Part shown: positions 8,471-14,536 of the stretch, piece by piece
How the letters are laid out: each line of letters begins with the position of its first letter
Numbering within the stretch: position 1 is the stretch's first letter
From: CAZVEV01 sp964625865
GTDB lineage: Bacteria > Planctomycetota > Phycisphaerae > SM23-33
Length of the DNA: 18,743 nucleotides
Assembly (NCBI GenBank): GCA_964625865.1
Contig: CAZVEV010000095.1
Span: 1 to 18,743 of the forward strand
Direction of reading: 5' to 3'
Program-made: the position numbers and the translations under genes
The notes under the pieces: generated by a model
The model's input: the letters and a program-made list of their open reading frames with translations, nothing else
What the model was told of the DNA's origin: nothing
Databases searched by the model: none

Positions 8471-9550
8471 CTAGTCGCCCAGGCCCTTGCGGGCCTCGGT
8501 GAGCTTCTTCCGGGCACTTTCGATCTGCTTGATCAGCTCGGCAAGGTCGAGGTCCGCCTCGCCTTCCTTCCGCGCCTTCGTGGCGGCCTTCAACGCGGCC
8601 AGCGCCTTGTCGAGGTCCTTGTTGGCCTCGTCGATCTGCTTGCCGTTCTCGGCGAAGAAGCGTCCCCAGTGCTTGCGAATGTCCTTCGGGACGCGCGGCA
8701 TGCGGGGTTGGCGCCCGCGCAGGGCGTCGGCGATGTTGATGTTGATGTTCCCGACGCCCGCGTCGCCCTTGCCGTACTTCTCGTAGAGCTTGTGGGCCTC
8801 GGGGTGCTTGGTCTTCAGTTCCTTGGCGTCGGCGGCCTTGTACTCCTTGGGCTTGGCGTCCTTCTTGTTCGCGTCGCCCACCGTCACGGTAATGCCCTCC
8901 TTGCCCTCGACGATCTTGACCGTCTTGCCGTTATCGACGACGTCCGTCTCCTTGTTGCCGTTGTTGTTCGTGACCGTGACAACCTTGAACTGTCCGCCGA
9001 TCCCGGCCTGGACCATCTGGCGGACGGCCTGCCCGTTGTTGCCCGCGACCACCCGGATGCCCCCGCCTGCGTTGTTGAAGATGAGCCGCCCGCCGCCGAT
9101 GTTGATTCCCCCGCCCTTGCCGTCGCCCTTGCCCTCGTTCAGCGCTTCCCAGGCCATGTGGCTGGACGGGTGCTCCTCGTCCTTGGACAGTTCCTCCAGG
9201 GCCGCCCTGGCGGCGGCCTTCGTCTCGGCGTCCTCGCTGGCAAGCAGCTTCTTCAAGACGGCCACGGCGCGAGTGGAGACCTCCAGGGCCTTGCCCTTGG
9301 CCGCCTTGGCGACCGGGGCGATCACGGGCTTACCGGCAGCGGCGAGTTTCTTGACCGCCTCTTCGCGCGTGTCGTACTTGTCGGCGCCGAGGTCCTTGAC
9401 CCACTGAGCAATCTGCTTGGGTGTGGCCTTGGCCGGAGCGACCTTGGCGGGGGGCTTCTCGTCGGTCTTGGCAGCGTCCTCGGCTCCAACGGGGCCGGCT
9501 AGGATCACCAGCGCCACCGCGGCCGTAGCGAGTGCGATTTGTCGAAACAT
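8471..9550 (-). CDS. Secreted HEAT-like, Gly/Asn-rich and coiled-coil hypothetical protein
   Basis: 359 residues. The ATG at 9550 is preceded by GAAGGAG at seven bases, a strong site. A signal peptide occupies residues 1-23 (AAVALVILAGPVGA, cleavage near Ala23). Residues about 43-135 hold two to three HEAT-like helical repeats (QIAQWVKDLGADKYDTREEAVKKL; AVLKKLLASEDAETKAAARAALEEL). A Gly/Asn-rich middle (about 143-215: GGGINIGGG, TNNNGNKETDVVDNG) is beta-like, then the short motif KELKTKHPEAHKLYEKYG. Residues about 300-359 are a charged coiled coil. The combination occurs in planctomycete hypothetical proteins (from memory); function unknown. HEAT-like repeats suggest protein binding. Lys and Glu are abundant for so GC-rich a genome. 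It is divergent from the MNT/HEPN pair. Confidence 0.75.
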   Translation of the reverse strand: MFRQIALATAAVALVILAGPVGAEDAAKTDEKPPAKVAPAKATPKQIAQWVKDLGADKYDTREEAVKKLAAAGKPVIAPVAKAAKGKALEVSTRAVAVLKKLLASEDAETKAAARAALEELSKDEEHPSSHMAWEALNEGKGDGKGGGINIGGGRLIFNNAGGGIRVVAGNNGQAVRQMVQAGIGGQFKVVTVTNNNGNKETDVVDNGKTVKIVEGKEGITVTVGDANKKDAKPKEYKAADAKELKTKHPEAHKLYEKYGKGDAGVGNININIADALRGRQPRMPRVPKDIRKHWGRFFAENGKQIDEANKDLDKALAALKAATKARKEGEADLDLAELIKQIESARKKLTEARKGLGD

Positions 9551-9641
9551 GGTGCGTCTCCTTCGTCACGTCATCGTGAACCCATTGTCGATGCCCGGGT
9601 CGGCCGGATACTCATACGCCTGACTGCAGGCCATCCCATTT

Positions 9642-9671
9642 ACTATGACATAGACGACGGTATCCGGTCAA
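9642..9671 (-). promoter_or_regulatory. Likely promoter of the HEAT-like gene with an overlapping short palindrome
   Basis: Read on the minus strand, TTGACC (9671-9666) and CATAGT (9647-9642) are 18 bp apart, matching five and four of six consensus bases, with about 85 bases of leader to the ATG. A perfect 11 bp palindrome, CTATGACATAG (9643-9653), covers the -10 region and could be an operator. Evidence is by eye only. Confidence 0.35.
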
Positions 9672-9734
9672 ACCTTGCAGAAAATCCGACGGGTCGGCGG
9701 CAGGGGGCCGCTGGCGTTTGCAGGGCTGTCTCGG

Positions 9735-9755
9735 TATAGTACGCGTGCGGGTGAG
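9735..9755 (+). promoter_or_regulatory. Possible -10 element and weak ribosome-binding site of the MNT gene
   Basis: TATAGT at 9735-9740 is a good -10 hexamer, but no -35 hexamer is found at normal spacing. GGTGAG at 9750-9755 lies three bases before the ATG at 9759. The -10 position argues against the longer in-frame start at 9675. Confidence 0.3.
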
Positions 9756-9758
9756 ATC

Positions 9759-10079
9759 ATGGGCATAGACGACATCACTATTCGCGAGATCGTGCGGCGC
9801 ATTCTGTCGGTCGCCAAGCCAGACAAGGTCATCTTGTTCGGGTCGGCCGCCACCGGCGAAATGACCCCCGACAGCGACATTGATCTGCTGATCGTCGAAC
9901 CGGACACCAGCGATCGGCGAAACGAGTATGTCCGCATCATCAAGGCGTTGTGGGACATTCAGTATCCGTTTGACGTGTTGTTCATTACGACCGAGTGGTT
10001 TGAGCAGAGCAAGGACGTCATCGGTGGCATCGCCTACCCGGCCGACAAGTACGGGAGGGTGATCTATGACGCCGCATGA
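9759..10079 (+). CDS. Minimal nucleotidyltransferase (MNT), partner of HEPN protein
   Basis: 106 residues from the ATG at 9759; an upstream in-frame ATG at 9675 would add 28 residues of unlike composition upstream of the conserved fold and is disfavoured. The core motif is complete: Gly28-Ser29, ten residues, then Asp40-Ile-Asp42 (GSAATGEMTPDSDIDLLIVE), with the third acidic residue Asp72 in PFDVLF. This is the DNA polymerase beta-like fold of small transferases that attach AMP to proteins. It overlaps the following HEPN gene by 14 bp in another frame, the usual arrangement of MNT-HEPN toxin-antitoxin-like modules. In studied systems the MNT protein AMPylates and silences the HEPN RNase (family knowledge). 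Catalytic residues are intact, so it is likely active. Confidence 0.88.
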   Translation: MGIDDITIREIVRRILSVAKPDKVILFGSAATGEMTPDSDIDLLIVEPDTSDRRNEYVRIIKALWDIQYPFDVLFITTEWFEQSKDVIGGIAYPADKYGRVIYDAA

Positions 10080-10470
10080 GCACGCCAAGACACAGATCGT
10101 CAGCCAGTGGCTTCACAAAGCGGATGTGGATTTGGCCCTTGCCGAGCGCCTGCTCTCGGATGAAGCCCCCTTTCTGAACGCTGTGGCGTTTCACAGCCAG
10201 CAGGCGGCGGAGAAGCACCTCAAAGCCCTGCTGACGCGGTGGGATATCGAGTTCCCCAAGACCCATGTGCTGGCCAGTCTGATCCGGCTGGTTGAAACGC
10301 GTGACGCCGCACTCGCCGCGTCGCTGAGGGACGTTGTTGTCCTGACGCCTTACGGCGTCGAGCTTCGGTATCCCGGAGATCGCCCCGACGCCTCTGCGGA
10401 ACAGGCCCGGGAGGCCCTTGAACTGGCGAGAAAGGTGCGCGACGCTGTTGTGCCTCTGCTCTCTGAGTGA
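10066..10470 (+). CDS. HEPN-domain protein (putative toxin of MNT-HEPN pair)
   Basis: 134 residues, all-helical. Diagnostic HEPN segments are AFHSQQAAEKHLKALLTRW (41-59), EFPKTHVLASLIRL (62-75) and, in the last part, LRYPGDRPDASAEQAREAL, typical of the Pfam HEPN family that pairs with MNT proteins. None of the six histidines lies five to seven residues after an arginine, so the RX4-6H RNase motif of HepT-type toxins is missing. It may therefore be a non-nuclease or use other residues (inference). It starts inside the end of the MNT gene (14 bp overlap), which implies translational coupling. It ends 57 bases before the AOR gene on the same strand, so read-through into AOR is possible. Confidence 0.85.
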   Translation: MTPHEHAKTQIVSQWLHKADVDLALAERLLSDEAPFLNAVAFHSQQAAEKHLKALLTRWDIEFPKTHVLASLIRLVETRDAALAASLRDVVVLTPYGVELRYPGDRPDASAEQAREALELARKVRDAVVPLLSE

Positions 10471-10490
10471 TAGCGAGGCCCTCCAGGCGC

Positions 10491-10507
10491 GCCGGCGGTT
10501 TGCCGGC
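10491..10507 (+). terminator. GC-rich hairpin between HEPN and AOR genes
   Basis: GCCGGC, a five-base loop GGTTT, then GCCGGC form a perfect six-pair stem in the 57 bp gap. No T-run follows and the hairpin sits only about 7 bases before the AOR ribosome-binding site, so it could be an attenuator or a weak stop rather than a true terminator. Confidence 0.25.
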
Positions 10508-10527
10508 CATGGCAGGAGACCCGCGTG

Positions 10528-12345
10528 ATGTTTGGACACCATGGCAGTATTCTCAAGGTGGGCCTCGGTTCGGGCCGGGTCGCCCGGGAGCGGTTCGACG
10601 AGGCCTTTGCGCGTAAGTTCCTTGGCGGAAACGGTCTGGCCGCCAAGCTGATCCATGACAACGTGCCCGCCGACGCCGACCCGCTCGGGCCGGACAACGC
10701 CCTGGCCTTTGCCGTCGGGCCGGTCACCGATACGCCCGTGTGGGGCTCCAGCCGGGGCCACGTCGCCGCCATCTCCCCGCTGACGGGCCTGTTTGCCGAT
10801 TCGAACTTCGGCGGGAAGTTCGCCGTCGTCCAGAAGCGGACCGGATTCGACGCCATCTTCATCAGCGGCCGTGCCGAGACGCCCGTCTACCTGCGGGTCA
10901 CCGAGGACGGCGCGGAGGTCAAGGACGCGGGCGATCTGTGGGGCAAGGACACCGAGGCGACGCTGGAGGCCCTTGCGTCGCGGGAGGGGCCTGACAGCAT
11001 GGCGGTGGCGATCGGTCCCGCCGGTGAGAACGGCGTACCGTTCGCTAACATTCTCGGCGGGGGCAAGCGGCCCGGGGCGGCCGGCCGGGCCGGGCTGGGC
11101 GCGGTGATGGGCTCGAAGAATCTCAAGGCCGTCGTCGTCAAGGGCGCCAAGCACACCGAGATTGCCGACCGAGACGCCCTCGTCAGCTACCTGAGAGGGC
11201 GTCTGGATGTGCTCCGGGAAGGCAGTGCGGCGCTGCGGCGCCACGGCACGCCGATCCTGGTGAACATCATTAACGGCAAGGGCATGCTCCCCGCGCACAA
11301 CAACGCCCGGGAGACGTTCGCCGGCGCCAACGACATCAGCGGCGAGGTTCTGCGCGAGCAGTACCGGGACAAAGACGTCACCTGCCACGGCTGCCCCGTC
11401 GCCTGCGGGAAGAACGTCAAGGCCGCCGAAGGACCGTACGCGGGCAAGCCGGTCAAGATGCCCGAGTACGAGACCCTCTACGCGCTCGGATCGATGCTCG
11501 ACAACCGCGACATCAACGCGATTATCAACGCCAACCACCTCTGCGACCTGATGGGCCTCGATACGATCTCGATGGGCGTGACGCTCTCGTTCGTCGCCGA
11601 ATGCCTGGAGAAGGGCGTCGTCTCGCCGGGCGATCTCGGCGGGACGGTGGACTTCGCCGACGGGCCCGGGATGATCGACCTGATCCGCAAGACCGCCTTG
11701 CGAGAAGGCATCGGAGCGAAACTGGCCGCCGGGTCATGGCGGTTGGCCGAGGAGTTCGGCAACGAGGCGCACAAATACCTCTACGCCGTCAAGGGCCTGG
11801 AGATCGCGGGACATTCGGCACGCGGACTGCGTGGGATGTCGCTGTCGTATCCCACGTCGACGCGCGGGGGCAGTCACCATGACGCCAGGCCCAAGTACGT
11901 CATGCCCGAGTCCGATCCCGGCTTCGCCCCGCAGCCGGAGTACGTCCGGGACAGCCAGTACTTCACCGCCGCCGGCGACTCGATGGTCATCTGCCGCTTC
12001 ACCGCCGAGCGGGGATTCGGCACGATGCTCAACGAGGAGATCGTCCGCGTGCTGAACTACGTGACCGGCTGGGACCTGGGCCTCGAGGACCTCGAAACGA
12101 TTGGCGAGCGGGTCTACAACCTCGAGCGGATGATCAACGTTTCCCGCGGCGTGTCCCGCGCCGACGACACCCTGCCGTGGCGCGTGATGAACGAACCGAT
12201 CCCGGACGGCCCCGCCAAGGGACGGTACTGCCCCCAGGCCGACCTCGACGCGATGCTCGACGAGTACTATCGCCTGCGGGGGTGGAGCGAAGACGGGATC
12301 CCCACCGACGAGAAGCTCACCGAACTGGGATTGAAGGGAGACTGA
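10528..12345 (+). CDS. Aldehyde:ferredoxin oxidoreductase (AOR family, tungsten/molybdopterin)
   Basis: 605 residues from the ATG at 10528; AGGAG (10514-10518) lies nine bases upstream, and a GTG at 10525 is an alternative one codon earlier. It oxidises aldehydes to acids with ferredoxin, or the reverse, in the cytoplasm. The N-terminal AOR domain has SSRGHVAAISPLTGLFADSN (about 72-91) followed by GGKF, then GRAGLGAVMGSKNLKAVVV (about 189-207), which bind the bis-pterin tungsten cofactor. Cys286-x2-Cys289-x3-Cys293 together with Cys489 (VICRF) match the four [4Fe-4S] ligands of Pyrococcus AOR. MGLDTISMG follows Cys339. Length is typical. Its stop overlaps the start of the CoA-transferase. No separate ferredoxin-like subunit or cofactor genes are in the window. 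AOR enzymes are generally oxygen-sensitive, pointing to anaerobic metabolism. The substrate cannot be told. Confidence 0.93.
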   Translation: MFGHHGSILKVGLGSGRVARERFDEAFARKFLGGNGLAAKLIHDNVPADADPLGPDNALAFAVGPVTDTPVWGSSRGHVAAISPLTGLFADSNFGGKFAVVQKRTGFDAIFISGRAETPVYLRVTEDGAEVKDAGDLWGKDTEATLEALASREGPDSMAVAIGPAGENGVPFANILGGGKRPGAAGRAGLGAVMGSKNLKAVVVKGAKHTEIADRDALVSYLRGRLDVLREGSAALRRHGTPILVNIINGKGMLPAHNNARETFAGANDISGEVLREQYRDKDVTCHGCPVACGKNVKAAEGPYAGKPVKMPEYETLYALGSMLDNRDINAIINANHLCDLMGLDTISMGVTLSFVAECLEKGVVSPGDLGGTVDFADGPGMIDLIRKTALREGIGAKLAAGSWRLAEEFGNEAHKYLYAVKGLEIAGHSARGLRGMSLSYPTSTRGGSHHDARPKYVMPESDPGFAPQPEYVRDSQYFTAAGDSMVICRFTAERGFGTMLNEEIVRVLNYVTGWDLGLEDLETIGERVYNLERMINVSRGVSRADDTLPWRVMNEPIPDGPAKGRYCPQADLDAMLDEYYRLRGWSEDGIPTDEKLTELGLKGD

Positions 12346-13550
12346 TGACCGAGAGACCTTTGAGCGGCATCGTTGTGATCGACCTGACGCGCGTCCTGGC
12401 CGGCCCGTTCTGCACGATGATCCTGGGCGACCTGGGCGCGGAGATCATCAAGGTCGAGGCCCCCGGCGTGGGGGACGATGCGAGGCAGTTCGGCCCGTTC
12501 CTGGACGAGGCGGGGGCGCGGTCGGCGTATTTTGGGAGCATCAACTGCGGCAAGAAGTCGCTGACGCTGAACCTGAAGACCGACAAGGGCGCCGCCGTGC
12601 TGGGCGACCTGGTCCGCACCGCCGACGTGCTGGTGGAGAACTACAGGCCCGGCACGCTGGAGAGGCTGGGCTTTTCCGAGCAGCGGATCGAGGAACTGAA
12701 CCCCTCGCTGGTCTACGCCAGCGTCAGCGGGTTCGGCTATTCCGGTCCGGACTCGACCAACGCCGCCTACGACATGGTCATCCAGTCGCTTTCGGGCCTG
12801 ATGTCGATCACCGGCACGGAAGACGGGCAGTGCGTGCGCGTCGGGTCGTCGATTGCTGACATCATCTCCGGCCTGTACACGACAATCGGGATCGTCACGG
12901 CGCTGTTTCGGCGGGGCCGATCCAGCGACGACCCAGGCGCCCGGATCGACGTGGCGATGCTCGACAGCGCGGTCTCCGTGCTGGAAAACGCCATTGCGCG
13001 ATACCAGACGACCGGCAAGGTGCCCGGCCCGATCGGCGCGCGCCACCCGTCGATCACGCCCTTCGATGCGTTCGAGACGAGCGATTCGACCATCGTGATC
13101 GCCGTGGGCAACGACAGGATCTTCCGCGCGCTGTGCGACGCGTTCGGCCGGGCCGAGTTGGCGGACGACCCGCGGTTCGCCACAAACGCCCTGCGCACCG
13201 AACACCACGCGGAACTGAAGGTCATCATCAATGAATGTCTCGCCGGCCGAACCACGGACGACTGGATTGCAGCATTCGAAGCCGCCAGCGTGCCCTGCGC
13301 CCGAATCAACACCATCGAGGACCTGTTCAGCTACGAGCAGATAAGCGCCCGGAACATGCTGGTTCCGGTCGAAGGCGCCGACGGTTTCAAGGTCGCGGGA
13401 AGCCCCGTCAAGTTCCGCGGCGAGGTCGACGTGACCGCCCGGCCGGGCGCGCCGGCGCTAGGCGAGCACAACCGGGAGATCCTCGGGGAACTGCTCGGTT
13501 ACAGCGAGGCCGATATCCAGGACCTGCGCGACGCGGGCGCCATTGCGTGA
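12345..13550 (+). CDS. Family III CoA-transferase (CaiB/formyl-CoA transferase-like)
   Basis: 401 residues. The ATG overlaps the AOR stop codon (TGATG), with AAGGGAG four bases upstream, so the two genes are translationally coupled. It moves CoA between acyl groups through an aspartyl-CoA intermediate. The N-terminal signature is clear: LSGIVVIDLTRVLAGPFC, GDLGAEIIKVEAP, and VLVENYRPGTLERLG. The catalytic Asp172 lies in SSIADIISGLYT, equivalent to Asp169 in CaiB and formyl-CoA transferase. The SLSGLMSITG segment is present, as is the C-terminal domain (DDWIAAFEAASVPCARINTIEDLF). Upstream in-frame codons reach into the AOR gene but carry no family sequence. Next to AOR, it probably activates the acid made by AOR, or supplies AOR with acid (inference). 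The substrate cannot be told. Confidence 0.92.
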   Translation: MTERPLSGIVVIDLTRVLAGPFCTMILGDLGAEIIKVEAPGVGDDARQFGPFLDEAGARSAYFGSINCGKKSLTLNLKTDKGAAVLGDLVRTADVLVENYRPGTLERLGFSEQRIEELNPSLVYASVSGFGYSGPDSTNAAYDMVIQSLSGLMSITGTEDGQCVRVGSSIADIISGLYTTIGIVTALFRRGRSSDDPGARIDVAMLDSAVSVLENAIARYQTTGKVPGPIGARHPSITPFDAFETSDSTIVIAVGNDRIFRALCDAFGRAELADDPRFATNALRTEHHAELKVIINECLAGRTTDDWIAAFEAASVPCARINTIEDLFSYEQISARNMLVPVEGADGFKVAGSPVKFRGEVDVTARPGAPALGEHNREILGELLGYSEADIQDLRDAGAIA

Positions 13551-13568
13551 CCCCGATGTACATCGGGG
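13551..13568. repeat. Perfect 18 bp palindrome directly after the CoA-transferase stop
   Basis: CCCCGATGTACATCGGGG reads identically on both strands and begins at the base after the stop codon. As RNA it makes a seven-pair stem with a four-base loop. No T-run follows, so it is not a classic terminator. It also marks the junction with the dehydrogenase remnant. Confidence 0.7.
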
Positions 13569-13700
13569 CTGATCCGGAGCGGGCCCTTTCCCGCCGACAC
13601 GATCGTCACCCACATGCTCCCGCTGGCCCGTATGACCGAGGCCTTCGACCTGATGGACGCCGGCACCTGCCTCAAACCCTGCATCGACCCGAGGCTGTGA
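13569..13700 (+). pseudogene. C-terminal remnant of a zinc-dependent alcohol dehydrogenase
   Basis: The frame from CTG at 13569 to TGA at 13698-13700 encodes 43 residues: LIRSGPFPADTIVTHMLPLA, then RMTEAFDLMDAGTCLKPCID, then PRL. This matches the last segment of medium-chain zinc dehydrogenases (threonine/sorbitol dehydrogenase type), where an LIxSGxFP...ITHxFPL...EAFxLM pattern is standard. No start codon exists, and the frame is closed by a stop upstream that overlaps the CoA-transferase stop, so the first ~300 codons (both zinc sites and most of the NAD fold) are missing. It is a broken gene left by deletion or rearrangement, with the break at or within the 18 bp palindrome. A remnant is better supported than a small protein. 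Confidence 0.75.
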
Positions 13701-13716
13701 CGGGCCCCCACTGATT

Positions 13717-13908
13717 TCAGTGGCCGGATGTGGCCTCTTGGTGCGTCTTGATGATGTGGGCCAGGGACTTCAGGGCGTCGTTGACGCTCTTGGAATCCGG
13801 AAACTCCTTCGTCACTTCCGGATCCAGAACGACGACGTTGCATCCTCTGGCATACCTTTGGGCATACTTCCCGCGCGTGCCCTTGGAAAAGTCGTACTCT
13901 TCCATCAT
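13717..13908 (-). CDS. Ribbon-helix-helix-like antitoxin, partner of BrnT-type toxin
   Basis: 63 residues from the ATG at 13908, which lies 10 bases after the toxin stop and has AGGA just upstream. Longer in-frame starts (13941, 13977) would run into the toxin gene and add poorly conserved residues. The N-terminus EEYDFSKGTRGKYAQRYARG is characteristic of small proteins found behind BrnT-like toxins (from memory). The C-terminal part, NVVVLDPEVTKEF then PDSKSVNDALKSL, looks like the strand-helix of a CopG-type ribbon-helix-helix DNA-binding domain. It would neutralise the toxin and bind the operon promoter (inference from the family). It is not the classical BrnA sequence. Confidence 0.75.
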   Translation of the reverse strand: MMEEYDFSKGTRGKYAQRYARGCNVVVLDPEVTKEFPDSKSVNDALKSLAHIIKTHQEATSGH

Positions 13909-13918
13909 GTCCGTCCTA

Positions 13919-14218
13919 TCATCTGATCGTCTTGTTGGCATAGGTTCTTTTTTCACGTCGTGTTGCTCGCCGCGCACTGATGAGTCGTATACTCTCGCCT
14001 CGGTCGCAATGGATCACCACGATAAGCACCCCCTGATACGACGTCCCCATCGTGATGAATCGTTCTTCCTGGCCGGAGGAATGCCGCGGGTCAACTATCG
14101 TTAATGATAAAGGGTCGCCGAATACGGTGGCCGCTTCTTCGAATGAAACGCCATGCTTGGACACGTTGGCGTTCGCCTTGTCGCCGTCCCATTCGAAGTT
14201 GACTGACACCGCACCCAT
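13919..14218 (-). CDS. brnT: BrnT-family toxin (RNase)
   Basis: 99 residues from the ATG at 14218. The first ATG of the frame (14242) is rejected because a promoter with its predicted start site near 14218 lies downstream of it and because it has no ribosome-binding site. The family signature is almost complete: FEWDGDKANANVSKHGVSFE (8-27), EAATVFGDPLSLTIVDPRHS (28-47), then the EERF motif, VLIVVIHCDRGESIRLISAR, and a C-terminal RRATRREKRTYA. BrnT toxins are ribosome-independent RNases that stop translation. The toxin-first order with the antitoxin following is the usual one for this family. The mRNA may be leaderless. The symbol names the family; no specific ortholog is claimed. Confidence 0.88.
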   Translation of the reverse strand: MGAVSVNFEWDGDKANANVSKHGVSFEEAATVFGDPLSLTIVDPRHSSGQEERFITMGTSYQGVLIVVIHCDRGESIRLISARRATRREKRTYANKTIR

Positions 14219-14219
14219 A

Positions 14220-14253
14220 CCTGAATAATACGGACCCGACATTCAGGAATCAA
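14220..14253 (-). promoter_or_regulatory. Promoter and inverted-repeat operator of the brnT-antitoxin operon
   Basis: On the minus strand, TTGATT (14253-14248) and TATTAT (14230-14225) are exactly 17 bp apart, four and five of six consensus bases. A perfect 7 bp inverted repeat, ATTCAGG/CCTGAAT, sits at 14241-14247 and 14220-14226, 21 bp centre to centre: one arm abuts the -35 and the other overlaps the -10. This is the placement expected for autorepression by the antitoxin complex. Confidence 0.65.
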
Positions 14254-14316
14254 GGGGATGAATGGGGGCAGAACACCAGACGCACTGTGCCGATGACATC
14301 GCGAGCGGGCCATGTG

Positions 14317-14382
14317 GAGACCCCTTGCCCCGGCCAGACCCCTCCAGGACGCACGAGGCTGCGGCCTGAGCGACGATCTCCC
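14317..14382 (-). repeat. Dispersed structured intergenic repeat, copy B
   Basis: Read on the minus strand it starts GGGAGATCGTCGCTCAGG at 14382 and is identical to copy A at 25 of 26 positions down to 14357. It continues with the same order of small blocks (TGCGT, GGGG, TGGC-GGG, GTCTCC), so the whole unit is about 65 bp with GGAGA/TCTCC ends. The two copies lie in opposite orientations about 6 kb apart. Confidence 0.6.
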
Positions 14383-14409
14383 TATCAGGGGGTCCACACG
14401 TGCGCTGAG

Positions 14410-14438
14410 TTGAGAACGCCCTCAAACGAGCCTAGCAT
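14410..14438 (+). promoter_or_regulatory. Likely promoter of the diiron oxidase gene, with a dyad at the -35
   Basis: TTGAGA (14410-14415) and TAGCAT (14433-14438) are 17 bp apart, predicting a leader of about 90 bases. The -35 is part of a dyad, TTGAG-N6-CTCAA (14410-14425). It resembles but does not fit an FNR/CRP-type site, whose arms are closer together. A regulator site is plausible, unproven. Confidence 0.4.
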
Positions 14439-14536
14439 GACTTGCAGGCCGAACCCGCAGGTCCGCAAGTGGCTGCGCGCCTTGGGCTGGGGCCACGCAC
14501 TGTGTCAGGCGCGAGAACGAAAGGAGTGTCCGGTTC

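Larger units (their letters stand above)
14243..14536. other. 294 bp intergenic region upstream of the diiron oxidase gene
   Basis: It holds the second copy of the dispersed structured repeat (about 14317-14382) and a candidate promoter at 14410-14438. No protein-coding segment is recognised in any frame. Confidence 0.5.

Noticed and set aside
8318..9502. 394-codon plus-strand open frame opposite the HEAT-like gene
   Set aside because: The minus-strand frame has a signal peptide, a strong ribosome-binding site and coherent domains; the plus-strand product is a Leu/Val/Gly-rich shadow.
9675..9758. Longer start for the nucleotidyltransferase
   Set aside because: The extra 28 residues are Arg/Gly-rich, unlike the family, and a -10-like TATAGT lies within the segment.
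10018..11538. 506-codon minus-strand open frame opposite the AOR gene
   Set aside because: Antisense to a highly conserved AOR; the product has no domain.
12177..12344. N-terminal extension of the CoA-transferase frame into the AOR gene
   Set aside because: The added residues are an out-of-frame reading of the AOR C-terminus; the family signature begins at the ATG at 12345.
13909..13977. Longer start for the antitoxin (ATG at 13977 or 13941)
   Set aside because: Would overlap the toxin gene by 59 or 23 bases; the ATG at 13908 follows the toxin stop, has AGGA upstream and begins the conserved region.
14219..14242. Longer start for the BrnT-type toxin (ATG at 14242)
   Set aside because: No ribosome-binding site, and it lies upstream of the predicted transcription start.
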